From Macrotis lagotis (taxonomy: Eukaryota > Chordata > Mammalia > Peramelemorphia > Peramelidae), in assembly GCF_037893015.1 (NCBI RefSeq), contig NC_133659.1, positions 11,425,885 to 11,489,884 of the forward strand: a stretch of 64,000 bases of DNA, written 5' to 3'. Numbering within the stretch: the stretch's first letter is position 1; each line of letters begins with the position of its first letter. The position numbers and the translations under genes are program-made. This document shows, one piece after another, positions 23,530 through 33,729 of this stretch. Under the pieces are notes generated by a model. The model saw only the letters and a list, made by a program, of their open reading frames with translations, made no database searches and was not told where the DNA came from.

Positions 23530-25354
23530 AAAGAATACATTGCATATAATGTAGTAGTAACAAAATTTGCACCTTATCCTAAGAAAGGTCCCCATGAATG
23601 GACCCAGTTGGTAGAGTAGATGGACTTTAGTGACTTAGAGTCAAGAAGTTTCCGATGGATGAAACTCAGTTCAGTTGAAGTTTCAGTTTTGAGAAGAGCA
23701 AGGGAAGCATGGGATGGATTTCAGCCCATCAGAGAGATGCAGAGATGCTCCAGTACATACTTTAAATGGAGAATAAGATTGGGGTGTTGGTGCTCTAAGA
23801 TTCCTTACCTGTTTAGCTCTCCTACACTCTAAACTCCTGAAAAGTTGCTATTAGAGATCCTTAAGAGTGAAGACCAGTGAAGCCTGATCCCCCCACCTCC
23901 CTCTTTCCCCAAGCCCTTCGGGGACCAGTGGCCATACTACACAATTCCTCTGCTTCTTGAGATATTGTAATTTTTGATGTTTTCATAAGGAGCTATGACC
24001 AGACATAATTTCTGTACTGCCTAATTCATGTCTTTTATGAACTGCACACAGGAGAGATTGAAATGGAAGGAGTCAGTGAATAGCTTCCAGAACACAGAAC
24101 TGAATGGGACAGAAGTTTACATCTCAGTTCAAAAAGCTAGATGGTTTCTCTTCTCACCTCCCTGATGGAAGTTGGACTTAATGAAGTCAAATGTTATGAC
24201 TTTGATTTAGAAATAACTTTTATAAACTCTTAAACAGCAAAAGAGACGAACCACTTAGCACAGGGACTTAGGTGGCCTGGTAGACTTCATAAAATGAGGG
24301 ATGCTTTTCTCAGAGGCAGCATAGCCATTCCTCCCTCCACCTCCCCAATTGTCCTTTTCTAGGCAATCCATCCTGATGGCACCAAGAGCTAATACCTAGA
24401 AGAGACAATTGACTAAGCGAGAGTTATGCCTCTGGAAGGAACTGGAGAAAGAATCTAGTCAGTCTAAAATATGTAGAGCAAAGAAGGGAAAAGAATTCTC
24501 TCTTACTTTTTTACCCCTTTTCTGCCTAAACTACCAACCCTTGCTAAATAGCGCTCCACAGTAGTTACACCCATTATATTTCATCTTGTTTTACTCGATC
24601 CAATGTGTTTGTGCCTCCTTGGGTAATTATCTATGGATTTATGCTAGTCATTGATTTTAAAAATTGCTAAATAGTTCTGGGCCAACCACTGATCTCTTAA
24701 GTCACTTCTTTAGAGACCCTGCCAATCATGTCAATGATCTTTCTACTTATACTATTGTACTAGAACCAATATCTCCTCATATTTTCTTTTTTGTTTTCAT
24801 ATGAGAAACTGAATTTTAAGTGCTTTCAATGATCTGGAGTCAGACTTTCAAAAAATGAGCTTCATATTTCCAAGGTTTCCCTCCTGAATTTTAGCGTATA
24901 GATATTAATGATGGATCCTCAAATTGCTTGATATCCAAACTAAAGAATGTTGTACATAGCCAAGAATCACTTCAACTCTAATTTGGCTACACCTGCTACC
25001 TATTAGGCAATATTTTCTGCATGGGGATGAGAAAGGAATTGATGTATATGGCATGGTGACCAAGAAAGGCACATCATCTCCTACAACTCAAATGCAAAAA
25101 AGGTAACACTAATAATCTCCTGTATACTCTTTCCCCCTGATCCTATGAGTTACATTAGAAGTCAACAAAGAACAATGAGTTCAATTATAGCTAAATGGAA
25201 AACAGTGGAGGAAAAAAATAGAAGATAGCACCATGGTTTACAACCGTTAATCATTGGGTACCAACCCTATTAGGAAGGATCACTGACATACATCCACTGA
25301 ATAGAGTTATGAGCACTAGAAGAGGAAAGAAGTCAGTGTGGGAACAAAAGGAAG
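23530..25354. other. Intergenic, unrecognised
   Basis: About 1.8 kb without a recognisable repeat or gene. It could include ordinary unique sequence. Confidence 0.4.
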
Positions 25355-25495
25355 AGCTGACTCTAAAGTCAGAGGACCTGGAAGTAAATCCCTCTCCATA
25401 CTCCCTGGCTCAGTTTCCTCATCTATAAAATGAAAAAGGTTGGACTATATGACTTCTGAGGTCCCTTCTAGATATTTATCTATGACTCCATGGTA
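25355..25495 (+). mobile_element. MIR-type fragment, plus strand
   Basis: 'actctaaagtcagaggacctgg', 'ctcagtttcctcatctataaaatg', 'gacttctgaggtcccttctag'. Confidence 0.7.
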
Positions 25496-25934
25496 GACTT
25501 CCATATAAATATATTTGTAGACACAAATACAGAATCACTGAAAATATTTGCTTTTAGCATCCACTTTGTTTTTAATATGTGCATTATTAGGTTGAACTCC
25601 TTTGAGGGGCTTTGAATATCCATCTCCTTGAGGAGGTCCAATAGTGTTTCAGAGCCTTGAAAATTGGCACAATGTCATTGGCAAACTGGGGCATAGGTGA
25701 GGGGCAATCATGGATGGAGAATGGCTTTTCTTTGAACCCTTTGGGTAGATTCTTCATAAAACTGATGAGCGACTGTAATGAGCATCAGTCTCTGTAGTGG
25801 ACAAGCACCATAGAAAAAGATCTTCTAGGATAATGAATCTATAACAATTCAAAGATAATGAGCATATGCTTTGTTTACTAGATGTTCTGATGTTAGTAGA
25901 TGACTCCTGGGTAGCATAGTGGATGGCGCTCTTC

Positions 25935-26276
25935 AGTCAACAAGTTATTTATTGTTCATTTTCTGTCATGCCCAGCTCTCCATGAGCATATTTGGGGCTT
26001 TCTTGGCAGAGTTACTGGAACAATTGGTCATTTCCTTCTCCAGCTCATTTAACAGATGAGGAAACTGAGACAAATGGTGTTAAGTGACACACAACTACCA
26101 TGTATCTGAGGTTGGACTTGAACTCAAGATGAATCTTCTTTTTAATTTTTTTAAATTTTTATTTATTTTATTATTATTTTTTTATTTTATTATTTTTTTA
26201 TCAAGATGAATCTTGAATTCAAGATGAACTCAAGATGACTCCAGACCCAGTACTCTATCCACTGTTCCACCTAGCA
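25935..26276 (-). mobile_element. MAR1-type SINE, minus strand, with internal AT-rich expansion
   Basis: 'tgtcatgcccagctctccatgagc', 'gggctttcttggcagagttactgg', 'gatgaggaaactgagac', ending 'ctatccactgttccacctagc'. Between 26130 and 26240 the phrase 'caagatgaatctt' is repeated around an A/T-only tract of about 60 bases, so the element has a local duplication plus AT insertion. Confidence 0.8.
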
Positions 26277-26996
26277 GTTACTGAGCATTAATTAAACACC
26301 TACTACTTGCCAAGCACTCTCCTAAGCATCATTTAGGACTCAAGTCATTTAAACTCTTTCAGCTTCAGTTTCCTCATCTGTAAAAAGGCACATAGGTATG
26401 GTTCTCCTTTCCACATTGTGACTTTCCCATTGTGAATGTGATATGTTGTGAGTAGGCAAAGGAAATCAAGTGAGAGTTTTGGGGGAGTTTCACAGAATCT
26501 GCAGAAAATATTTAAAAGCTGGCAGATGACACAGAAACAGGTTAGAAACTCAGAGATGCTTAAAATATATGCAAAGTATTATATATTATCAACATATTTT
26601 ATATTTTAAAACCATAATAATTTAGAGTTCTTCTCTGGTATAAAGGGAAAGCCAACACATTTTATGTGTATTTTCCATATCAAGGGGGTACCATGCCCTG
26701 AACCCCCATGGTGTGGAAGAAATAATTTTCTAATAAAAGGTACAATAGCACCCACCTCACATGAAATATCAAATGTTTTGTCAACCAACATAAAAATGCC
26801 ATATAAATGCTAGTTGTACTGATGATGACAACAATGATGGTGATGATGGAAAAGATGCTGAAGAAAAGGAAGATAATGATAACTTCCTGCCAGGTAGACA
26901 GCCCATTGGTTGATCCATAAGTTCCAATATCTTGGGGAAAATGCTACATATGGCTAATGAACTGGGTCCAAAAATGGAACAAGAGAAAGAGGTCAG
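26277..26996. other. Intergenic; GAT/GAA-rich stretch at 26820-26880
   Basis: 26277-26340 resembles the old 'ttaaacacctactacttgccaagcac' repeat. 26820-26880 is rich in gatgat/gaagaa and would be acidic if coding. It directly precedes the protein-like stretch below, but no continuous frame joins them. Confidence 0.35.
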
Positions 26997-27438
26997 AATG
27001 GATGGCTCACCTTTGAGAAATTGTACAGGACTTTCAATGACCCAGAGATGCTCAAATTTTTGACACCCATGTTGGAAGATGCCTTTGGTACTATCTATGA
27101 ACTGTGTGACAAGTTGATCTTAGAAGGTTCAGGTGATCCAGAAGGTTTGTTTCTAGGCAACTTATTGTATATAAATTACAGGCGGCATCTGAGAAGTGCT
27201 ACAAAGGTCATCCAGATATATGGGTTCGGAAAGGGAGCAGGGCCAGTCTTATTGCAAGGTCAGGAGTAAAGAATGCATAACACAAACATTTCAGTATGAG
27301 CTAAGAATAGTACAAGGATCAGAGGATGGTAGAGAGAAACCAATGAGAATCATGTTCCATGGGAAGGAATGGTCTGTCCTGGTTGATACCCTTATGCATC
27401 CCCTTCAGTATTCAAATACTTTATCAGCACTGTACTGA
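26997..27438 (+). pseudogene. Possible decayed coding fragment, origin unknown
   Basis: On the plus strand, a frame open from about 26961 to 27269 reads, around 27003, W-L-T-F-E-K-L-Y-R-T-F-N-D-P-E, then an amphipathic, protein-like stretch to VLLQGQE and a stop. A second frame, open to 27438, continues with TQTFQYELRIVQGSEDGREK and ends SNTLSALY-stop. The two join plausibly through one frameshift near 27250-27270, giving about 145 residues. Composition looks like a real soluble protein rather than repeat text, yet I recognise no family. It could be a processed retrocopy, an inserted foreign fragment or chance. It lies 305 bp beyond the IL23R stop on the opposite strand. Confidence 0.35.
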
Positions 27439-27742
27439 TTTCCTGGTTTCCAGTTGATATTCTATATTGATTATTCATATATATGGGAAAGAGCTATTTT
27501 CATTGCAAAGATCGCAAGAGAGATCAGTGAGAGAAAACTGTGACTTGTAACCAAAGGGACCTGGGGCCTCCCTGATAGACATATCTACTCCTAATGACCA
27601 TGAGGCATTTTCCATCCAATCATCTGGAGGAGGACCCAGAATCCTCCCATAGCATCAAGACTTCAGGCAGTAACTTCAATAGAATGCATTTGAGAGTTGA
27701 CTCCAAATGAGATAAAACCTCTCCTACTGAAAGAAGAAAATT
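27439..27742 (-). other. IL23R: Probable IL23R 3' UTR start
   Basis: This is sequence immediately downstream of the IL23R stop on the gene's strand. No AATAAA or ATTAAA on the minus strand is evident in this stretch, so the transcript end is not located. AT-rich sequence with such hexamers occurs only near 26145-26205, which lies inside a SINE-associated tract. Confidence 0.4.
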
Positions 27743-28378
27743 CTATGGAAATGGATTTCCAAACCTCTGTGGAAAATAAGGGCGGACATCAGGGGACTCC
27801 TCTTCCCCCATGGCCCTCAAACAAGAGACCAGATCATCAGGAAGCTGTGTCTGCTCTGGAAGACTCTCCCTGGAGGGGTTTTTTCCCAAGACCACCATGG
27901 CCTCCCTTTCAGTCTTCTTTGGCCCTACCATTGAACCACTTTCACTGTGGCCAAAAGTGAGGCCTGTTTCTTCTAGGGAGAAAAAGTCCCTTCCACCATT
28001 GAGACTGGAGCTGGAGAAAACTGGACTCGGACAGCTTCTGATCACCACATTCTTGCCCAGGCTCAAGGAATTGACTTGAGATTCAAGGGCTGAAACCCTC
28101 AGGTCATTGATCTCACGTGGAGGGTTCTCTGAAGTGAGCAAATTGGAAATCTGTGGTTTGTAACCAGTGTTGGGATCAGGGAGATAAGGAATGGTCACAT
28201 CCACAGGCTGTGGGGTTTGCAGGTGCTCCCCAATTGCCATTAACTCTGTTGTGTTTTCCATTTTGGAGATCATGGGTTGGAATTCTTTATGAAGAAAGGT
28301 TTCTTCTATCTCTGCAATTATTGGATCTGGTTCAAGGAATGACTGGCTGGAATTATTCATAATAAATTCACTAATTTC
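27743..28378 (-). CDS. IL23R: IL23R last coding exon: cytoplasmic signalling tail
   Basis: Acceptor 'ttttttctcttctag' precedes GAA at 28378, in phase 0. 211 codons follow, then TAG at 27743-27745. The start EISEFIMNNSSQ matches human IL-23R ENSELMNNNSSE. Further matches are DPIIAEIEE, the block YLPDPNTGYKPQISN (human YIPDLNTGYKPQISN), PEQTQLPDDLVSCL (human PEQTLLPDEFVSCL) and PYFPQ. This is the intracellular tail, which in mammals binds JAK2 and, through phosphotyrosines, STAT3. Two YxxQ motifs (YKPQ, YFPQ) are kept. The tail holds only three tyrosines. The C terminus after YFPQ (RFGNPFP-stop) differs from the human end because of an apparent frameshift. The alternative frame ends at a TAG at 27724. 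The exon is fully open and looks functional. Confidence 0.96.
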   Translation of the reverse strand, partial: EISEFIMNNSSQSFLEPDPIIAEIEETFLHKEFQPMISKMENTTELMAIGEHLQTPQPVDVTIPYLPDPNTGYKPQISNLLTSENPPREINDLRVSALESQVNSLSLGKNVVIRSCPSPVFSSSSLNGGRDFFSLEETGLTFGHSESGSMVGPKKTEREAMVVLGKNPSRESLPEQTQLPDDLVSCLRAMGEEESPDVRPYFPQRFGNPFP

Positions 28379-29694
28379 CTAGAAGAGAAAAAAATGCATT
28401 ATTTCTACAAAAGAAATCTAAGAAGTCCAAAATGAATGCTGAGCAGATTAGAATTCTGTCTCCATTCTGCTTTTCCTTGGCCTCTCTTCTCCTTTATCAT
28501 TCTTTTCCTCATCTTATTTCCCCTCCATATTTCCTACCTTTGTTAACCAACAGACTGAATATTAATCCAGCACTTTTGTTATATATAAAATAGATGTGTA
28601 TATAAATATATATTTGTAAATACATATATATGCATACATATGGATATAGGGTAACTTTAAAAAATTACAAATGCCCTTTTGGATCACACTATTAAAATAC
28701 ATGGCTATGTAAAAGATGACTAGGGATTAGTGAATTCCCTTAGCCAAAGCTGCAAATCTTATCAAGACCACAGTACATCATAGCTGAATTTGGTTGTAAA
28801 ATGAAATGAAGTAGAAAGGAGGTTAACAAAAGACATGGGTCAGCCAGTAGACTCTGCCCCAAGGACCCAACAGGACCAAGATCTGTTTCTGCGCACCACT
28901 GAGCTCTTCCTATGGGTAGTCTTTTGCCACTCCTCATAGAGGATGCTCTCCTGGAAATCCAAAGAGACTCTCATTGGCTGTTTGAGAATGGAGACATCAG
29001 GGAAGTTCTCTGAACCTCAGGCTCTTCATTCTTATGAAAATGGGTATTCTATGCTTGAATCCTTTTCCTCCACCATGGAGGAAAACCATATTTAAATATC
29101 AGGTAATATTCCAAATGAAGGCCATACCTGTAGGTGACAACCTCTTCCTGAGTTATTTGGGAGCATCAAATGCGAAAGTGCATTTCCAGACCTCGGTCGT
29201 GTTAACATGTTAAATAATCATCTGCTTTTATTATTATGAAGAATGATCTCATAAAATAGAAGAATTGCATTATATATAGCTTGCCTATCTAGGGTGTGCT
29301 TGGGTAAGGAGGCTTACTTGATTTTGGATTGGCTTGAGAGATGCTGCCTACCAACTGCCTTCTCAGACTCAGAAAGCACCCAGCTTTCCCAGGTCTCCAG
29401 TGGAGAGAAGCATGGTGGCCTTGGGAGGGATACAAAGGTCCCTAGAGTTGGAAGGGGCCTCAGATGTTGGTTCCTTCCACCTGCTCACTTCATTTTAGTT
29501 CATTAGGTTTTATTTAATTTCCTTTTTTCCAATGAACAAAAATCCACTCTTCTAAACTAAACACTAGTAGCAAATATGCCCAGTCAAACACAACAAATTT
29601 CCTTGTCGCTCATGTCCAAAAACTACGTCTCCTTCTGCTCCCTGAGCCATTCCTTCTTCATCAGGGAGTAGGTGATCATTATGAGCTCCTGGGG

Positions 29695-30095
29695 TTGTGC
29701 CTGCCCCCTCATTTCACAGATGAGCAAACTGAAACCTGAGAATTTAAAATGATCTGTTCAAGGTCACACAAAGGATCCTATATCTGGAGCTGGGAGAGAC
29801 CTCAGAGGTCATCTATTGAAGGCCTACAATATGCCTTAAAAGCTTCCTGACCAGATTAAACTATAACTAATAAGATAAGCAAAAATATAGCCAATGTAAC
29901 AGATAATGTTAATTTATGGTTTTCCAAATCAATCAAAAATCTATTTGAATCTGATAACACTAGTTTAATCCAACTCCCTCATTTTACAGATGAGGAAACT
30001 GAGGCCTGGGGAGGTTAGTGACTTGTCCAAGGTCATACGATAGTAAATTTTAGAAACAGAATTTGAAGCTGGGTCCCCTATTCTTTTCACACTAC
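29695..30095 (-). mobile_element. MIR-type repeats, one split by about 140 bp
   Basis: 29695-29770 'tcatttcacagatgagcaaactgaaacc' is one MIR tail. 29776-29820 'ggagctgggagagacctcagaggtcatcta' and 29960-30090 'tttaatccaactccctcattttacagatgagg' are consecutive parts of one element separated by non-matching sequence. Confidence 0.7.
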
Positions 30096-30154
30096 AACAC
30101 TGTCTGCTAAGCCGGATAAAGAACCCCTGCCCTCCGGCAGCTTACATTCTTTTG

Positions 30155-30337
30155 ATAACTTTTTTGATAACTTTTTGATAACTTTTTTGTTTTTAGGTTT
30201 TTGCAAGGCAATGGGGTTAAGTGGCTTGCCCAAGGCCACACAGCTAGGTAATTATGAAGTGTCTGAGGTTGGATTTGAACCCAGGTTCTCCTGACTCTAA
30301 GTCCGGTGCTCTATTCACTGCACCACCTAGCTGCCCC
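30155..30337 (-). mobile_element. Marsupial SINE with structured tail and target-site duplication
   Basis: The duplication agcttacattcttttg lies at 30139-30154 and 30338-30353 (16 bases, identical). The tail side is not plain poly-T but three units of 'gataacttttt(t)', so the element's A-tail expanded as a short tandem repeat. It interrupts an old 'ctgccctccggcagcttacattc' repeat. Confidence 0.95.
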
Positions 30338-30589
30338 AGCTTACATTCTTTTGGAGGAAAGTAACACAAACAGATAAGCAAATACATGCAAATATATTTG
30401 AATAGATTATAAATACAAGATACATGCATATATATATATATATTGAAATATATTCAGATCAGAGAAGTTCACTGGTATGAGGAGAGGGAATTCACAATTG
30501 AAGAATTAGCATATTCTTTTTGAAATATGGTAGACTGCAAGTTCACCAGGGAGGACCTAGAATCTGAACACTTGGGGCCAATGGACCAC

Positions 30590-30745
30590 AGAATCCTCAG
30601 ATCCCATTATTTAGAGGGGACCCTGCTGCTGTCTTGGACAGCCCATTCTTGAACAAGACTTTCCTTACTAATATCTCTAATAAGTGGTCCTCTAGACTTG
30701 TTTGAAGACCCCAAATGACAAGAAACCCATTATCTATCGAGACAG
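30590..30745 (-). mobile_element. CR1/L3-like LINE fragment
   Basis: 'acagcccattcttgaacaagactttccttact', 'aagtggtcctctagacttgtttgaagacc', 'gagacagttcatg'. Old LINE text of the same class as 21690-21905. Confidence 0.5.
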
Positions 30746-30946
30746 TTCATGAGAGGGGTTAGGGCATGATATCAATAGAGTAGCAACAAAGTTCACACAT
30801 TTGGAGAGTTTCCAAAAATATGAACTATATTCAAAGTTTATTTTGAAGGACCAGGTGTTCTTCCTTGTGTCCTGAAGGACATATCAAAATAGGAAATTTC
30901 CAGTGAGGAAAGTCCCTCAACTGGTAGAGATTGCCACCTGCTCTTT

Positions 30947-31106
30947 TTTTCTTTTTTTTTTTAGGTTTTTGCAAGGCAAATGGGGTTAAGTGACTTGCTC
31001 AAGGCCACACAGCTAGGTGATTATTAAGTGTCTGAGACCAGATTTGAACCCAGGTACTCCTGACTCCAAGGCTGGTGCTTTATCCACTGCGCCACCTAGC
31101 CACCCC
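30947..31106 (-). mobile_element. Marsupial SINE with target-site duplication
   Basis: The duplication gccacctgctcttt lies at 30933-30946 and 31107-31120. Minus strand, full length, lightly diverged. Confidence 0.95.
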
Positions 31107-31404
31107 GCCACCTGCTCTTTACTGTGCAGGGTTAGTTGGGGTCCCAGAGGCCACTTGTCTAGAATGGCATAGCCTGGATATGTCAGAGAAGCAACTCGGA
31201 CTCTGATGCACCCCACATTATTTTAGCCACTGTCACTCCTTGCCCCTTTGACATGTTTGTTTATTTGGGGTACATCATATACGATTATTTATCTTTAAAT
31301 TAAAAATCCCTTTTAATATGATGAACATGACAAGTATGAACATTTCCCCATACAAGAAGACCGGAAAGCAAGAACTTCATATCTGTAGGGGAAAAAGTAG
31401 TTGT

Positions 31405-31560
31405 ATTACGTTTGAATCTCACCTCTGACACTCACTCCCTTGTGAAACCTTGAACACTAGACCTCAGTTTCCTCCTCTAAGCAATGAAGGAGCTCAGTGT
31501 TCTGGGGGTTCCCTCCAGTTCCAGATCTATGATTCTATGATCTGAAACCATGAATCTCCA
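31405..31560 (+). mobile_element. MIR-type fragment, plus strand
   Basis: 'tttgaatctcacctctgacactcact', 'gacctcagtttcctcctctaag', 'ggggttccctccagttccagatctatgattc'. Confidence 0.7.
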
Positions 31561-31755
31561 ATATCTATAACATGGGTTTCTGTGGAATCATTATTTATTT
31601 CAAGTTGAATAGTAGTCCCAGCATCGTTCTGCTGTCTTTGCCTCCTTCTGAACCTGATGTTAGTTTTTAAGCAGATATGTTCACCAGAGAAGTATCCCAC
31701 TTTTGACCTCCCCCCATCCCCAGTTGTGCCCTCCCCAAACTTTGGCAGCCCTTAC

Positions 31756-31846
31756 CTGTAAGGTTTTCATGGCCCAACTATTTCTCACATTGGGAATGTC
31801 TTCATGAAGCCAATTGGGTAGGAACAATAAGAGTCTTCTTTTAATT
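31756..31846 (-). CDS. IL23R: IL23R exon: juxtamembrane JAK-binding region
   Basis: A 91-base exon. The acceptor is a long T run ending 'taag' (31847-31860). The donor is CAG|gtaagg at 31756/31755. It completes an Arg codon (AG from the previous exon plus A) and then reads IKRRLLLFLPNWLHEDIPNV to KTLQ. Human IL-23R has IKRRILLLIPKWLYEDIPNM to KMLQ. The stretch is the positively charged stop-transfer segment followed by the proline-containing box 1 motif (LPNWLHEDIP) through which class I cytokine receptors hold JAK kinases. The human Tyr in WLYEDIP is His here. Exon length and phases (2 in, 0 out) fit the neighbours exactly. Confidence 0.96.
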
Positions 31847-31999
31847 CTTAAAAAAAAAAACCCCACCCCAAATGAAAGATTACAAGAAGTATTTGGCGTG
31901 GATTGTCTCATTCAATTCTAGCCAGATAGGAATATGGACAAATTGGAGAGTCCAGAGTGGTCTGGGTTGTTATGTTCACAATCACATTTACTAAGCTAT

Positions 32000-32130
32000 T
32001 GGATCTTCATTTAAACTCTCTAGGTCTCAGTTTCCCTATCTGCAAAAGAGGGATGATAATGCCTATTATTCTGCCTTTTCTATAACCCTACTTCAAGGAA
32101 AGACTTTATAAATTTTGAGGTGCTATAGAA
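32000..32130 (+). mobile_element. MIR fragment, plus strand
   Basis: 'ctaggtctcagtttccctatctgcaaaagagggatgataatgcc'. Confidence 0.72.
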
Positions 32131-32134
32131 ATGA

Positions 32135-32395
32135 GCGCTGTGACCATTGGTTCAGTCTTGTCCAACTCTCCATGACCCCATCTGGCATTTTCTTAGCAGA
32201 GACACTGGAGCGGTTTGTCCTTTCCCTCTCCAGCTCATATTACAGAGGAGGAAACTGAGGCAACAGTTTACGTGACTTGCCCAGGGTCACACAGCTGGTA
32301 AGTGTCTGAGGCCAGATTTGAACTTGGGAAGATGAGTTTTCTTGACTCTAAGCCCAGCATTCTATGCCCTATGGCACCCCATAGCTTCCTAATAC
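32135..32395 (-). mobile_element. MAR1-type SINE, minus strand
   Basis: 'ggttcagtcttgtccaactctccatgacccc', 'cagagacactggagcggtttg', 'cccagggtcacacagctggtaagtgtctgaggcc', ending 'ccctatggcaccccatagct'. Nearly full length. Confidence 0.85.
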
Positions 32396-32411
32396 TCATA
32401 GTCCAGCCAGA

Positions 32412-32413
<2 letters not shown>

Positions 32414-32484
<71 letters not shown>

Positions 32485-32511
32485 CCCCCCCTTCCCTCTC
32501 TCTCTCTCTCT
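32414..32511. repeat. (TC)n microsatellite with C10 break
   Basis: An uninterrupted TC run of roughly 65 bases, then a run of ten C, then a further TC tract. Confidence 0.95.
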
Positions 32512-32669
32512 GGGGTCAGTCTAAGAACCAACCTTTTCAACTCTCCATGTCTTTGTGTCACAGTCGGTCTGCTGACTTCTCAGAATAAGATGGTTAAATG
32601 CACAAAATATAATATGTAAGAATACAGAGGATTATCAATAGGATTGATATATTCATTTAGGGTTATCAA

Positions 32670-32900
32670 TTATGCTGAAATATCCTGGAATCAAGAAGAC
32701 GTGAGTTCAGATCCAACCTCAGATATTTACTAGTTGTGAAAACCTTAAGCACATTACTTAATCCATTTGCCTCAATTTCCCCAACTGTAAATCAGAATAC
32801 TAATAGGCTCTACCTCCCAGGATTGTTGTAAGGATGAAATGAGATCCAATTTATAAAGTGCTCAGCCTAGGATCTGGCATATTATAGGCATAAATACTTT
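32670..32900 (+). mobile_element. MIR, near complete, plus strand
   Basis: 'ctggaatcaagaagacgtgagttcag', 'ccatttgcctcaatttccccaactgtaaatc', 'ctacctcccaggattgttgtaaggatgaaatgag'. Confidence 0.8.
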
Positions 32901-33518
32901 CCCCCTTTTCTTTCTCCCTTTGAATTATTTTTTTTAAACCATGGTTTTGGAACTCTGGTTAAGCCCCTTCCTCCTTAGAATGTAAGTCTGTTTTTGACCC
33001 CTTTTTTGTATTCCCAGTACCAGGGACACAGTGGGTGACTAACAAATGCATGTTGACTTGAGAAAGTCACCAAAATTTTAATTTTAATAAATTTCAGATT
33101 ATAAACTTTATTCCTGATCTCCCCCCTCCCCCTACAGCCTCCCCCCTTTCCCCATCATCTTGGATCTGCTGGGAACATATAGTGTATATGCCCCCAAAAT
33201 GTGGGTGTTCTCTCACCCAGCTGAACTGTAAGATCCTTGAGGACACAGACTGCCTTGAAGCTGACTTTGTACCCCCCCCACACACACACTTGGAAGGTAG
33301 ATGTTTATCAATTGATAAGGACTGAACCCGACCAAAGCCTTATAGAAGCTTGGGAGGTGCTGGGCTCCCCCTCTCCTTTGGACCATTGTTGGAAGTGTTT
33401 TCCACGCTTATTTCCATTTCTGTTTCCTATATGAGGATTTGGCAAACAATTCCCAGTTGATCATTAGATAACAGGATATGTTCCTATGTATAACAATTAG
33501 CTTGCTTTAGAATCATGT

Positions 33519-33627
33519 TCCTCTCTGTCTTTGTCTCTCTCCTCTCTGTTTCTCTCTCTGTCTCTCTGTCTCTGTGTCTCTCATCTCTGTCTCTGTCTCT
33601 GTCTCTCTCTGTCTCTTTGTCTGTCTG
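33519..33627. repeat. (TCTG/TC)n microsatellite
   Basis: Irregular tctc and tctg units. The translations on either strand are low-complexity and not genes. Confidence 0.9.
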
Positions 33628-33729
33628 AAAACATATTAATAAATTCAAAAACATTTCCTGTCCCAGCCCTGTACCTCTCTTTGCCAACTGAAGGTTGGGC
33701 TTTGGTGACCCGTTTTCCTCCTTGCCCTG

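Larger units (their letters stand above)
28379..31755 (-). other. IL23R: IL23R intron (human intron 10 equivalent)
   Basis: A 3,377-bp intron, gt...ag. It contains two marsupial SINEs (30155, 30947), MIR pieces around 29695-30095 and 31405, and a CR1-like piece at 30590. 28379-29690 has an AT-rich (ta)n-like stretch near 28580-28640 and is otherwise unrecognised. Confidence 0.9.

Noticed and set aside
1..27000. Possible IL12RB2 exons, expected downstream of IL23R in mammals
   Set aside because: No stretch on the minus strand gave IL12RB2-like text with splice sites. The gene is probably below the window start.
26997..27438. Calling the frameshifted stretch an endogenous viral element
   Set aside because: The composition permits it, but no viral family could be recognised, so it is left as unknown.
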